A stretch of 64,000 nt of DNA from Liopterus haemorrhoidalis. Taxonomy: Eukaryota; Arthropoda; Insecta; Coleoptera; Dytiscidae. A program made the translations under genes and the position numbers. The notes below the pieces were generated by a model. It saw only the letters and a list, made by a program, of their open reading frames with translations, did no database searches and was not told the DNA's origin. Within the stretch, counting starts at the first letter, position 1. Each line of letters begins with the position of its first letter. Location: assembly GCA_963971575.1 (NCBI GenBank), contig OZ020611.1, forward strand, positions 183,038,535 to 183,102,534. The letters run 5' to 3'. This document shows, piece by piece, positions 12,310 through 25,256 of the stretch.

Positions 12310-13450
12310 TTATAGGAACATGTAGCCGCAAGTATTCACATTCAAAGATTCAAAGAAAACCAAATTATATGCCATTAAAATTTACCATGTTAAAAAAAAT
12401 TGTACTGTGTTTCTTAAATTTAACCGAAAGGGTTATAAATGACAGTTAATTATTATTTTTAGTAAAAGTAAAATGCAATTTATTACAATAATAGGTGGAA
12501 CACGAGTATTCATAAGAAAAATATTTATTTTTAACTTAAGATATAATAGTAATAAAAAGCAAACTATTTAATGATTAATTTTTACACTTACTATTACTTT
12601 CATAGTAATTTAATACAAATTGGACTATTTAGAAAATAAATAATGCGCAAGGAACCTAATCTGTAATCTACAATCGTCCCTTTTATTTAATATTGCCTGA
12701 TATAAAAAATCTTTATGAACTCCCTCATCGTATTAATCTAGTATACGGTAAATTAAAGAACATTAAGTTTAACTGGTTAAAACCGGTATTAGACGTTATC
12801 AATTACAATTTTGTTTAGGTAAAAAAAAAAACAGTATGGTAAACTGAACAAAAAAATAGAAGTTCCAGTTTTCGTTACTGTTCTTTAAAAAATGTCGGTT
12901 AATATTTTTATTTCATTTTCGATTTCATTCTGTTCTCAGTCCCTACTTTTTGTGAATTTTGCTCCCTTTTCCACTTTTGCAGTACTGAAATAAATGCCTA
13001 AATTATCTCTGAAATGATATTGGAGTGTCATTAAATCAGTATTGCGAACAGTGCACGTAATATTGTGTAAAATTACAAAATATTATCAAATGTAATTTCT
13101 GGAATAATTGATGCAAACGTTTAATGTATTTGACGTACATTACAACAATTAATTATAATTATCGCAAGATTAAATGGGTCGTGCCCCAGCTCATCAGCGG
13201 CATACGCAAATCTATAGCTTAAATAATACCTCAAATTATTTCCAATGAATATGCCCCTAATGATTACTAGACGGATGCTGTTCATTTGCAAATGACTTCA
13301 TCTCGAAGTGTGCCCGCTGGATGAGACAGGGGTGAGAGGTGAACGCAGTGGCGTACTTTGGGAGCTTAAGATGTTCTCCTGCCTTCTTTTAGTTTATAAA
13401 TTTACTTTAATGACAACGAATGCAAACATGCTATGCCTGCGATTTAACAC
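12310..13450. other. Unassigned AT-rich stretch
   Basis: Nothing recognised. A CTGATGAG string on the minus strand near 13,190 was examined as a ribozyme core and rejected. Confidence 0.4.
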
Positions 13451-13457
13451 AGGATCT

Positions 13458-13556
13458 TTGCTGGTGCCGACGCTGCTACCGGTTCTAACCATTGCAGTCC
13501 TTCTCGCACACACCAGCAAAACTGGCGTCGGCACCGGTTCAAACCATTGTAGTCTT
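13458..13556. repeat. Imperfect 50-bp tandem duplication
   Basis: Two diverged copies in a row: GGTGCCGACGC..ACCGGTTCTAACCATTG..CTCGCACAC, then GGCGTCGGCACCGGTTC AAACCATTG..CCCACAC. More GC-rich than its surroundings and of unknown origin. Confidence 0.6.
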
Positions 13557-13854
13557 TCCCACACTCCGTCATCTGCTTGAGTAATTGTACCTTAAAAGAA
13601 AGTACCAAAGAGGCAAAAAAATACAACACTGGGTTCATTTCCTCTTGACGGTCAGATGCTTGGAAGGAAATTTTTATATGCCCCTTGAAAATACTTATAG
13701 AGGATCAGTCTAAACTCTTCAATTACATTCGTATGAGTACTAAAACATTTGCTTTCCTCGTACAATGACTAGGAAATAGTAATAAGCACCAGGATACCAT
13801 AATATCCGTTTTTCTTTTAACCAACAGGAAGCAAGCCAACTATTATAATGGAAG

Positions 13855-14505
13855 CTTGCCTGAAATTTGCGACCTTGAAGAAGGTGTTGGACAAGAGACA
13901 ATAATTAGACTCTTGCTATTTATACTGTACATAAATGACCTCCCAAATAATAATAATGCATCTACTATTATCTATGCGGATGATACTACGTTTATAAATA
14001 GAGGAGTACACTCCAATCAAATATAAGAGAGTATTAATAATACAAAAGCCGAGGGCACCAAATGGTTTCACAAAAATAAACTCAAATTGTACGTGAGTAA
14101 GACATACGGCATGGCCTTCACCTCAAATGAGACCCTAGACAATAGAGAACTATATGAAACGGAGACAATTAAGTTTCTAGGACTAATCCTAGATTCCAAG
14201 CTAAACTGGAGACAGCACGAAAATGCAAAAAAAAGTGAACAGATACAACATTATGCTTCACAAAATAATAAATCATGTCTCTTTGGTATCTGCCAAATAA
14301 GTATACTTCGCTTACATACAGTCGACACAAAAGTATGGTATAATTTTTTAGGTTGACTGGCGGAAAAACTATTTAAATTGCAGAAAAGAGCAGTGCGTAT
14401 TCTTTGTAAGGTTGGCAGAAGAACATCTTGAGAAGATATTTTTCCGCAGTTGAATATTCTTAAAATTCCTTGTTTAGATCTCAAAAGCTATAAGAGTATA
14501 ATAAA
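13855..14505 (+). pseudogene. Non-LTR retrotransposon reverse transcriptase fragment
   Basis: Central part of a LINE ORF2. The motifs run GVGQETIIRLLLFILYINDLP (frame with RT motif 4-like block), YADDTTFINRG (13,973, the catalytic YxDD of reverse transcriptase), WFHKNKLKLYVSKT, then KFLGLILDSKLNW and finally LQKRAVRILCKVG. The layout is that of CR1/Jockey-type LINEs. In-frame stops occur after YADD (at about 14,021) and near 14,354, with a frameshift-like break about 14,240-14,330. No endonuclease or 3' end remains, so it is a truncated dead copy. Confidence 0.88.
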
Positions 14506-14509
14506 ATAA

Positions 14510-15580
14510 GGAACTAGCCGACAGCGTCAGAGCCGAATACCTAGTCTTGCCATAAATACTGTTACAAAGTTTTCAATAAAACTACAAGATGCTTAAAGAA
14601 ATTTTCATTTTATGTTAGTACATAATAAGAGATACGTCTTAAACCAGAAACATCAGTTTTATAAATTACCACTTCTGACCTTTACAAAACGCTAACGTCT
14701 CTGCGACCACCCGTCAATAAAATTATGAAGTTTCTTGAAATAAGATTTTCATAAAAAGATTTTTAATATTAAGAAGGCAAAACGACAAGTGCTAGAAATG
14801 CAAAAGAAGCCTGTGAGAAAGCGTCGATGATCCATAGAGGCCATTACTCTGCTTCAGTTATGGTTTGAAGGGACAGGAGCTATGTTGGTACCTATAAGCT
14901 TAATTTTTACGGGAAGAGGGTAAAAATGTCGATCAGAATTTACAATAAAACCGTATTGAAGTCGATAGTTAAAAAACTGAACAACTCCCACTTCGTTAGT
15001 CACTGCTGGAGCTTCAACGCCAGCCCATAATGTGAAGGCTGGGCAGCTGTGGCTTAAAAGCAATGTATCTGACTTTATTTCTCCGGTTGATTGGCCGCCA
15101 AACAATTCTAATCGCAACCCGCTGGACTACAAATTTTGATCAGTGTGTCATGAAATAAATAAAGGACTCTGATAAAAGCAACGGAGTGTTTTTCTATATA
15201 AATTCTTCGTAATTCTATTGACGTGTGGCCATAGACACAAGCGCTGTGTAACGGTCCAAATGGTAATTTTGAAAATTGATTGTTGTTTCTTTTTTTGATG
15301 TATCTATTATTATTATTATTATGTAGGTAACGTTTTAAAATTTGTAGTTGAACTATATAATTTGAAGTTGAACTATAAATCTTGAGCATAGTACTTGTTA
15401 GACAGCATTGATCGTCCCTGAAAATTTCTGGTTAAAATTGCCTTAAGAAAATTGTAAACAAAAACCTTGTGTACCCGTGCTTGTGAAAGTTAGAATTGAA
15501 AATAAAAAATTGCCAGATTTACATATTTTTCCAGTATCAAGTTACCTATATTTTTTAACACAAACAAATATAATAATTAT
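14510..15580. other. Unassigned stretch
   Basis: No element recognised. Two open minus frames (14,854-15,117 and 15,108-15,389) have no known motif. An ATT microsatellite lies at 15,304-15,322. Confidence 0.35.
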
Positions 15581-15588
15581 TTTTGCCG

Positions 15589-15745
15589 ACCGGCGTAGCG
15601 TAGTGGTAACACATGTGCTCTGCGTTGCGAAGGTCTCGGGTTCGAATCCCGTTCAGGCATGAAAATTTTCTCAAATTAAAAAATGTCCGGGCTAATTGCC
15701 ACAGAAGCAAAGGCCATTAAAATAAAAAAAAATATATATATTATT
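15589..15745 (+). mobile_element. tRNA-derived SINE, copy 2
   Basis: Second copy of the tRNA-like head seen at 9,722, with A box TAGCGTAGTGG and B box GGTTCGAATCC (15,639-15,649), differing by only a few bases. After GTTCAGGCA a short body follows (GTCCGGGCTAATTGCC), then an A-rich tail (15,718-15,740), the normal end of a SINE. It depends on a partner LINE for mobility (established for SINEs in general). The partner is not identified here. Confidence 0.8.
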
Positions 15746-15749
15746 TTTG

Positions 15750-17145
15750 GAAAAACAAATGTATGTTTAAAACGGCCTCCTAATACATCAACTTTTGCCT
15801 CATTTCACCGAAGTCATATGTCTTATATGTACCTAAAAATTCATATTTCAAATAAATTTTTGCTCGTCATAATCTGTATTATCTCGAAATGATTGCCCCT
15901 GGTTATAAATGTAATGTACGACACTGAGAGTGCCTCTCAATTGAAGCAATCTTCATATTAAAGCTCTACCCGGTCGGTATTCCCATCCCGTTATATACAA
16001 TATGAAGTTGAGAGTATAATTTTGATAGACATTGAGGGGTTCAAGCCTTGTCAATCGATTTGAACCAGGAAGAAAAAAAGTTTGCGGGTTCCTTCCGGAA
16101 AATTTAACAGTCATCAAGACAATCCAAAGGCCTGGCCATTCAAAGTCCAACAGCGTTTTAATCTATTCCCCTTCATATAAATTGTAAAATCAATATTTGC
16201 TCGGCTTTCATCCGATCCAGCATTTTTATACATGCACCAGATTAAAAGGAAACTATCATTTATAATGGGATGCTTAGTTATTCGGAAGAAATTTGAATAT
16301 ATTCAAATTAGGCAGAAATTCCTCTAGATTGATCTTTGTTAACTTATACAATAAAATTGATTCAAAAGCTTTTAGTAGTTTTTGAAAAATGTTTTAACCT
16401 GAAGAATACATTTCTGTAATGCGCCTTATGCTGCATTCACAACGTCATAATTAAAATTAGTACTTAGAATTAACGTAAATATTTGTTACACGTAACTGTA
16501 GGACCTTCTAAATTAATACTTAAAACAACCTACTAAAATTAGGAGATTGCAAACTCCAAACTATTACATTAATTTATAATTGACACATGCGCAGTAAGCA
16601 TCTGTCTTAACGTAAAAATTTCTATGACCATACTGTTCTATTTCTATCCATATATTTCTCTTTTCTATAGACATAGATATGAATTTCTCCTACATTGTAA
16701 TTCATTTCAAAACTATAAAACACTCAAACTTCATTAACAAATATAAACAGCTGTCAAATATAGATCGATAAAGTAGTAATCGATAGAAATTTACCGATAC
16801 AACGCTGTCAATGTCTTAATTTGTTGATTTACATTGTGCATGATATTTAAATGCCACGTACAAATTTAACGTTAATTTTACTTTATAATTTTGATGTTGG
16901 AAATGCAGCATTACTAAAGAATTTATCAAATTAAAATCTAAAAAACCCAAAAAGGGTTTCTACGCTCTAATTATTTTCTTTTTTCATCTATATGAAATAA
17001 GAATAAATATGACGCAAAATATCTAATTTTAAACAATTCTGCTGCGTCTAATTTGTCTATCGTTTTCATTAAACAATGTGAATCAAAACATTAACTTAAA
17101 ACGTTTTAATTAAAGGAAACTACATGTTCCTATAGTTCTGCAATG
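15750..17145. other. Unassigned AT-rich stretch
   Basis: No coding frame with a known motif and no clear repeat boundary. Short minus frame 15,953-16,150 is unsupported. Confidence 0.4.
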
Positions 17146-18456
17146 CCAGATAAAGATAGTGCGTCTAAATTAAAAATTGATGTGAAGTGTGAGTTTTCAC
17201 ACATTTCAGGTTTTTGTCGGTATTTATAAGTGTAAGAAGCCAACAGAATGCTGGATGTCTAGGACAATATTTCTTCTATAATCACATCAAAATCAACAGT
17301 TTTTTGATAATCATTTTTATTCGTTACTTGAGTACTAAGAGCTTTCATTTAATTTTATTAAACTATAATTAAATAATTTGTGAAACTTGCGCCACAATAA
17401 AACTTAAATCAAAAAAAATCCGGCGATTTTTTTTTTTGTAATTGCTTTTATCTAAGTCTTCATTAAATTAATAAGAATATATATAATACATTGGTAAATG
17501 GCTAAATATTATCAATTGCAGACACATATTTTCCACTATTAATAATGTGTTATTTGATTTATAAGTATATCACTACTATAAATGATTTATTCTTCTTTGA
17601 TACCTTAATATAACTCAAACAATAGGTTGAATCAAAACGGATAATAGTTAGCGGAGCTTATACATTCGATTCTCAGCTGTTAAAATATTTTTATTATATT
17701 TTTAATTTCAACAGAAGACATACACTACTTTAGCCATAAATACAAAATATCCAAAACATTATTAATCATAATTTAGTCATGAATAAAAAAAAAAATATTT
17801 TGTCACAAACACATAAATTGTAATATTTTCCAAAAACTTAATCTAATCAAAAATTACTATCGGGCTCAGATCAATGTGTATGATAATGATTTTTTTTTTT
17901 TAGATTTTTAGTTCCTTTGGTTTAAAATTGTGTACTGTAATTTTTTTAGTACATGTTTGAAAAAAAAAAACGTATTACAATAAAGCAACTTAAAAAACTA
18001 CTTTCTATTCTTTGATCTATGTCTTTTTTGATATCATAAATAAGTTTAAACAATAATTATTATCGACACAAAAAACAATAATTCCTGTTGAACTATTTCG
18101 ATTACAACCAATGTACATTAAGGAGAATGTTTTCAGATATTTAAACCAACCCCTCTGGAAAATAGGGTGGGGGTCAAAAGTTTTTTTGATTTTTTTTTTA
18201 AATTCCATAAAAATATTAGATTTTTTAAAAATAAAATTTTCTTGGATTATCTATTAAGAAGTTTCATACCCCACTCAAAATTTAAAAAAAGGTATTTATA
18301 TTTTCATCAAATATATATTTTCCTATAATTTCCCCATTATAAGGGTTTTTTAACTTTTTCTATAGTTTTCTTATATGTGGCCAAAGAGTTGTACAAGCAA
18401 GCCAATTTTAATTTTGTATGTTCAACCATTTGGCTACTATTTCTACCAGACAGACA

Positions 18457-18527
18457 CATTAGAGTAGTGTTTCTCAACCTTTTCTGGCATGGGACCCCCC
18501 AAAATAACTTAAATATTGTCTGCGCCC

Positions 18528-18574
<47 letters not shown>

Positions 18575-20508
18575 TTTTATTTATTGTACCAGTACAACAA
18601 ATATTTTTAAGAGCAGGTTCTAACTTATAAATCGTTGTTGCTATACCAATATAATTCAATATTCATTTAGTCAATAATCGGGATTTATGAAAATGATTTA
18701 AAAAATAGTTTTGTTTCTCTAGTTATAGCCGATAGTGTATGCATGTATGTGTTTCTATATTGTCTATAGAAGCACATTCTACATAACAATGACTTACATT
18801 ATAAAATTAACAAAAATTTCTACAAATACCTTTCCAGTCGCTCCAATTTTGGTCTGCATGGAGTCCAAACACTAAAGTCCGCACTATAACACACTATTTC
18901 AAGTATTTTCTGCACTTTTATCACTTAAAAATAACTAAAAACGTCAGAAAAAAATGAAGACGCCACTTGCAAAAATCACGTATCACTACATATCAAGATG
19001 GTTAATCCTGATAAGGCTAATTAAGGAATATAGTCATTAACAATTAATCAATAAGGCACAGAATTGCTTAAAATAATTCTTTATGAAAATAAATACCTAC
19101 ATATATTAATATTTTATCAATAGTATACAGCTGGTTGAAATTGAACTACCGGGCCCAATACACTATTTTTTTATTATTGAAGATGAGGTATAACGTTAAA
19201 TTTGGAAGTTACTTGGTACTACATGATCTAAAATAGTTTATATTTTGTTCCTTTGTATCTTTATATAAATAGTTACATTTTGATTAAGGATTTATTAAAA
19301 TTTCAGACACACGGCCTATATGGTAAAATGGGAGGACAGAGGTGATAATAGGATGACTTTTGGGCTATCAATGATAATTCTGAGATCTCAGAAAGGGATG
19401 AAAATTACTATTGGAAGTATAATGGAGTTATCTCTCGAGAATTTTATACAGGTTAATTTTTTTATTTACGGGTTCATTTGGAGGGCTAAGGTGCCCCCCC
19501 CTCGTGCATTATGACCTTAAGGCCCGGCCTTTCCACCTTCATTTAAACCACTAGGTGGCTATCCGACAGATAATGTTATCTGGAACTTTATTTTCTGAAT
19601 AAATGTCATTACCAAGCAGTGAATCCAATACATCAGTCTCATTATCCGTTAGATAACTATCCGATAGATACATTTGTATTGAAAGACGGAATGACATTTA
19701 TAGCAAGTATCATATAACCTTATCTGTCAGATAGTTACCTGGAGCAGTGTTGCCCAACCGCCGGTCCTGTAGAGATATATATATAAATATATAGAGAGAG
19801 AGAGAGCGAGAGAGAGAGGGGGGGGGGAGCCAGGGAGGGATTTCAAGGTGTACCAAGATAGAGGAAACACGATTTTTCTCGAAAAAACGAAGTGAGTTGG
19901 GAAAAAAATTTGGTGACCAGAGTTTACCCAAATAATTGGATGGTAGTATTTAAATTTTAGAAATAAACCGGAAGTACAGGATATCAAAGACAACTTCGAT
20001 TTTTTATATAGGAACGTATACGCCATACGTTCGTACGTTCCATACATTGGATAAAACTTTTGAAAAAAAAACAACCTTTACATAAACATGTTTTTAATAT
20101 CTGTTACGATTACCTATAATGGCTTGCAAGTATTTTTATTTACAAGTGTTCCATTGTTCCAAGTTGCTTTCCATTTTGAACACTTTCGCATCCTTACTCT
20201 TTAGCTAACAGTAGCTAGGAGCATAACAAAAAATATTGCAAGTTCAAGTAATACCTACTTGAAAGTACTTGAAGTACCTCCAACGCGAACCGTTTTAATT
20301 AGTTTAAATTAGTTGTCAAAATAAGTATAATTTATTTTATTTAAGTTTAAAAGGTATATTTTAATGAATATAAATGTCATATATTTATGAATATATCTTG
20401 CAAAATTGAGCGTTTTTCTATTATAATTTCATGCTTCGATTTTATATAACTTCTCGGCCCCCCGACGAAGCTTTCACGGCCCCCCGGTTGAGAAACGCTG
20501 CATTAGAG
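18457..20508. mobile_element. hAT element, copy 1 of a family, with perfect TSD
   Basis: The element spans 18,465-20,500, flanked on both sides by CATTAGAG (18,457-18,464 and 20,501-20,508), a perfect 8-bp duplication. TIRs: TAGTGTTTCTCAACC at the left and GGTTGAGAAACGCTG at the right. The ends then carry the conserved TTTTCTGGCATGGGACCCC and GGCCCCCCGG blocks. No transposase frame. It is about 1.1 kb longer than the sister copy at 21,621, because of extra sequence between about 18,570 and 19,780 that includes a fold-back MITE and a TA microsatellite (18,532-18,571). It is a non-autonomous element inserted into family B. Confidence 0.93.
19550..19745. mobile_element. Nested fold-back MITE remnant
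   Basis: CTATCCGACAGATAA (19,559-19,573) is matched in inverted orientation by TTATCTGTCAGATAG (19,720-19,734). Further variants occur in between (GATAACTATCCGATAGATAC at about 19,652). It lies in the segment present only in the longer hAT copy, so it probably inserted there. At 19,744 a hAT-like start, CAGTGTTGCCCAACCGCC, abuts it and may be another nested end. Confidence 0.5.
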
Positions 20509-20589
20509 TGACATTATAATGGTTTTTTGGTCATACCTACAAAAACCTAAAAAGAAAAAGAGAAAAAATGACAAGAATTAAGAAGTAAG

Positions 20590-21255
20590 CGACTAAAAAT
20601 TTTACGCTCTCCATACGAATGCGTCGCTTTTGCCACGCTCTAGTTATGGAACTGCTTCAGTCCTCTCTTCTGGATGCTTCAGTTTGCTTCTTATAGGTTT
20701 TTCCTTTTTTTTTAATACCTATATATACACTAAACACATTATTTTCGGTGGTCTAGAAACAAAGATCTTACCTTCTCTGCCCTCTGTCCATCTTATGAGT
20801 TAGAAATCTATTATTTATCTATGTTACTCTCCATACTCAAGAATAAAATGCATTAAACGGCCGGATTGCAAGGATTTCAGTACAGATAAGTGAGACCGGC
20901 ATCTGTAGTTGTACTAAAAATATAACCAATAAATATAGTACGAAATGTAGTAGTTAACAGATGCGAACAATACAAAAGTGAAAGATCGTTCCCAAGTAAT
21001 AGGCAGAAAAAGATAAAAATAGAACCACTACAACGAAGACAAAATACAAAGCCGTCGCACCTTATTTACTGTTTCTTATGCATAAATTTATTTTCTTTTC
21101 CCTATTTTTGCTACTATTTTTAAAAAGACATTTATCATTAGATACATTTTTTTCTCCACACCAAGAAATTCCTACTACAACAGATTTAAAATAATATTTT
21201 GTAAAATTATTTTGATTACTGTATATTTTGACGTACAAAATGTACTTTTGTCATT
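20590..21255. other. Unassigned stretch
   Basis: Mixed composition after the end of family B. Nothing recognised. Confidence 0.4.
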
Positions 21256-21260
21256 TAAAA

Positions 21261-21361
21261 ATATTTAATAATAGTTGAAATAAAAAACATTGTAAGTTTT
21301 CACTATTTTTATAAAATAGTGAAAAATTACAATGTTTTTTATTTCAACCATTATTAAATAT
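21261..21361. repeat. 101-nt near-perfect hairpin
   Basis: Left arm 21,261-21,309 and right arm 21,313-21,361 are reverse complements at 47 of 49 positions around a 3-nt loop (21,310-21,312). The arms begin ATATTTAATAATAGTTGAAA and end TTTTCACTATTTT. A transcript would fold into one uninterrupted stem. It could be a tiny fold-back element or a local inverted duplication. The loop is too short and the stem too perfect for a standard animal microRNA precursor. Confidence 0.92.
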
Positions 21362-21612
21362 ACAGCATTTTCACAACGTTAATTTGTCAACATTAAATTA
21401 TATCTAAAAATATGTCTAAAAATTAAAATGCTTGTTAAACACTGATAACCAAAAATAAAAATACCATATGATCGAGACAAAAAGTCGTCTAGAAAGCCAT
21501 GGAAATTATATTTATAAAACATTAGGTTAGCAATATCACTGCTTAGCATCATTTTGTTATTTATTAATTTTGCGTCATATATTCTTTTTTTAAAGTAGAA
21601 AAATGATCTGTT

Positions 21613-22550
<938 letters not shown>

Positions 22551-22559
22551 CACTCTAAT

Positions 22560-23745
22560 TTTTCTTACAACTGCGCGCACCAGAAGTGAGTCTGAGCACA
22601 AAAAATACGAGTAAATTTGTGGAAAATGGTGTTGGTAACCTAACAAACTGTCAGGGGGTTGCGCGGGAAATATATTTAACTGTGCAATTTCTTACAGTGC
22701 CATAAAAAAAAGTACGCGGACGCGTACCCGCGCATCTTGAAGGGAATTTTTGTCTCTTGAAGAACCTAGTGCAGAAAAAAGAGGTAGGTCATCCTGCTAG
22801 ACATAATAATAAACATCATGCTTAAAACTGGCACAAGATTTAAATCGGAGAGATCTCATTCATTTAATTCATATATCTTCACCTTGGAGTTAAAAGGGTT
22901 CACCATCTGGGTCTGCAATTCGACAGGGTTTTAAATTGGTTCCAGAATTTATTAAATTGTTTCAGTTCCTGTAGGACTGTTCTTCACCTCGTATGTATAA
23001 GGCGACCTATGAGTCGGTTCCTTTGGTTTCTGCATCTCCACTTTCTAATTCTTGTTTCCACCATGATTTCACGTTGATTGGTTCGACTTCACAGATCTTT
23101 GTATAAGACAGTCTTGCCATTTTATTCTTAATATTCTATTAGGGGAAGTGTGTGCACAAAGAATAAATTAATGTTGTTTATGACGATAACTAAAATAGAC
23201 TTAGGTTGCTTATATAAAATAGCACTAGTGAATACAAACCTAGAACTATTAAACGTGATTCCGGACGACCTAGTATGAGGTGAGACGACTTGCAATAAGG
23301 CAGGGTGTCGAAATATGTAGCTAACAACTAACAACCGGCAGTTATTGAATAAATTTAGGAAGGTCTGTATTAAATATTGGACCAAATAACTCTATTGATG
23401 ATGGTAAAGAATGGCAAAGAAGATTTAGAAAGGACATCGATTAGCCAATGGAAAAAGCATTGAAAAAAATTGAGAAATTAGATGATAGACCTCTCGAGTA
23501 TTAGCATTCAAGATATCTAGAAATACAAGATGCTTAACAGAAAACGAAGAATTCGGAATGAAATTTCAATAAAAGAAAAATTTCTACTTGTAATTACAAA
23601 ATCAGGACAAATAATAAAATCGGTCAGGACACCGGGACGAGAGTACTAAACCAAGACTTTCCTGATCAAACCAGGATGTATGATAGATAACCATATTTAT
23701 AGCATAATAGGTGGTCTACCTTTACTGGTAGCAAAGTTTCGTGTC
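22560..23745. other. Unassigned stretch
   Basis: A patch of balanced composition lies at 22,880-23,110, whose minus strand has a 37-codon open segment ending in a stop. No known motif. A TACGCGGACGCGTACC CG-rich palindrome-like string lies at 22,712-22,727. Confidence 0.35.
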
Positions 23746-23869
23746 ATCACGACTGGTTGAGAGCAAAATATCGAATTACATGGACGTATAAGTCTAGGAT
23801 AGTCGTGTCCTACATTTTCCCTTTTGGGGTCACATTTAATTCTAGATATGTTTCACGGGCCGGATTGAG

Positions 23870-24185
23870 CTGGACAAGGAGCCAGATATTTAAAAATCAC
23901 TTGAGGTCGGGAGGTAACAATACAAAAAATCACTTAAGAACGGTGGAATTAAATCCTGAAAACCAATTAAGGATGGGAAAGGCAGAAATTCCGAAAATCA
24001 CTTGAGGGCCTCGGGTAGTAATTCCAAAAATCACTTGAGAACGGGGAAAAGAAAGTCTGAAAATCAACAGAGAACGGTGGATGAGGCAAAGGAGAAATTC
24101 CGAAAATCACTTAATTGCGTGAGGTAGTAATTCTAAAAATCTTTTGAAGACGAAGGGGAAGGAAATTTCGGGATAATCCCACTGA
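23870..24185. repeat. Degenerate short tandem repeat (AAAATCACTTGAG type)
   Basis: The motif AAAATCACTT(G/A)AG, followed by a purine/G-rich spacer and ATTCC or AATTC, recurs about eight times with irregular spacing of roughly 35-45 bp. A related periodic motif, on the other strand, occupies about 30,010-30,160, and single copies appear at about 11,000 and 56,860-56,990. It is probably an internal tandem array of a DNA transposon family. Confidence 0.55.
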
Positions 24186-24739
24186 CCGTATGATAAGTAA
24201 CTTTTGGGAAACAGACAATTTAAAAAAACTATTTTCTTTAAAATTACAGTATTTGATTAATTTGTGCTGCCAGTTATTATACGATGTATTTATTTTAATT
24301 TGTCCACTATTGCTATCTCTAGAACTATAGAAGCTCGAGGTTGGTAAAATTAGACAACAATTGTAATTTTATAAGAAATTGAGCGAGAAATTTTTTGACC
24401 AATTGTTCTCAAAATACTTTCTAAACTTTCTTGTTTTGAACGGGAACAATTTTTTTTGTTATTATTTTTTGTCAGATCTTGACAATTGTGCTTTAGATGC
24501 TGACTTCAATAAGCTTTTGAGCCACGTCATACTAGATACTTGTGGAACTAAATAAGCACGGCTGCATCCCAAACCCAGATATACAGACGCGGAAATTACG
24601 CCAGAACCAGTGAGTATATTATTCTGAAATCAACGACATAAATAGTCATAGCCTTACATCAGAAAATAATTAAAGATAAATCAATTTAAATTTATATTGA
24701 AACCACGCTGTAACTTGTATCTGTTTTTAATTGTCATTT

Positions 24740-24920
24740 GTAATTTGTCAATATGGGATTAGTATTTCGACAAGAATATTATGAAAAAAAAAAAAAATGC
24801 TTCACTATTTATATTCTTATACAATGGCAATTGTTATCTAATTTAACCATTCACGTAGCTCTCATAGTTTTGAACACATTTTTTGGGGGTGGAAATATCC
24901 ATAACATTAAAAATCGAAAT
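24740..24920 (+). repeat. Dispersed repeat family F, copy 2
   Basis: Diverged counterpart of 8,940-9,200, with TATTCTTATACAATGGCAATT, ATTTAACCATTCACGTAGCT and ATATCCATAACATTAAAAAT. Class unknown. Confidence 0.45.
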
Positions 24921-24986
24921 TGAAACTACTTATGTGTCTTATGTGCAGACGTTAAACCATAGGGTTCTTCCTGCAGGATTAACCAC

Positions 24987-25256
24987 AGGGAGGAAACCGC
25001 CATCACACGGCTCCGTATAGGTCACTATTGGTGCACCCATGGACACCTCCTTCGAGGTGAAGAGTCCCCTATCTGTGAGACGTGTAACACAGATTTTTCT
25101 GTGTTACACTTTTTAACTGAGTGTATACAGTTCGAGGATGTCAGGGAGAGGTTAGGCCTATGCTATGACCTGTCAGTTGCTTTAGGTGACGACAGGGTAC
25201 TCATCGACAGGCTGATACTCTTCCTGAGAGAATCGAACTTACTGTTTTATGTGTGA
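24987..25256 (+). pseudogene. LINE ORF2 C-terminus with CCHC zinc finger
   Basis: Ninety open codons ending at TGA 25,254. They start REETAITRLRIGHYWCTHGH and contain a CCHC finger ICETCNTDFSVLHFLTEC, then LGDDRVLIDRLILFLRESN. RLRIGH..THGHLL plus CxxC..H..C is the tail that follows the reverse transcriptase and RNase H in I- and Jockey-type LINE ORF2. The same module ends the frame at 50,722-51,903. The copy is 5'-truncated, the usual result of incomplete target-primed reverse transcription. The 25,082-25,109 segment forms a 12-bp perfect hairpin. Confidence 0.88.

Larger units (their letters stand above)
17150..20580 (+). repeat. Family B, copy 2, split by a hAT insertion
   Basis: Family B sequence runs 17,150-18,464 and resumes at 20,501. 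Landmarks: GTGTGAGTTTTCACAC (about 17,190), GTAAGAAGCCAACAGAATGC (17,233), AATCAAAAATTACTATCGGG, CCCCTCTGGAAAATAGGG (about 18,151), CATTTGGCTACTATTTCTAC and CAGACAGACACATTAGAG. The 3' end, TTTTTTGGTCATACCTACAA, lies after the insertion. The uninterrupted counterpart at 36,995-37,080 confirms that the two halves join. Length without the insert is about 1.4 kb. Confidence 0.8.

Noticed and set aside
13185..13205. CTGATGAG on the minus strand as a hammerhead ribozyme core
   Set aside because: No GAAA follows a plausible stem II at the required spacing.
9722..15659. Functional tRNA genes
   Set aside because: A and B boxes are good but the acceptor stem does not pair and the module is repeated with non-tRNA sequence after it, so SINE heads fit better.
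21261..21361. Animal microRNA gene
   Set aside because: The stem is nearly perfect over 49 bp with a 3-nt loop and no bulges; microRNA precursors usually have larger loops and mismatches.
22880..23110. Minus-strand coding trace resembling retroelement gag or LINE sequence
   Set aside because: Only a short open stretch, and the resemblance was not specific enough to name a family.
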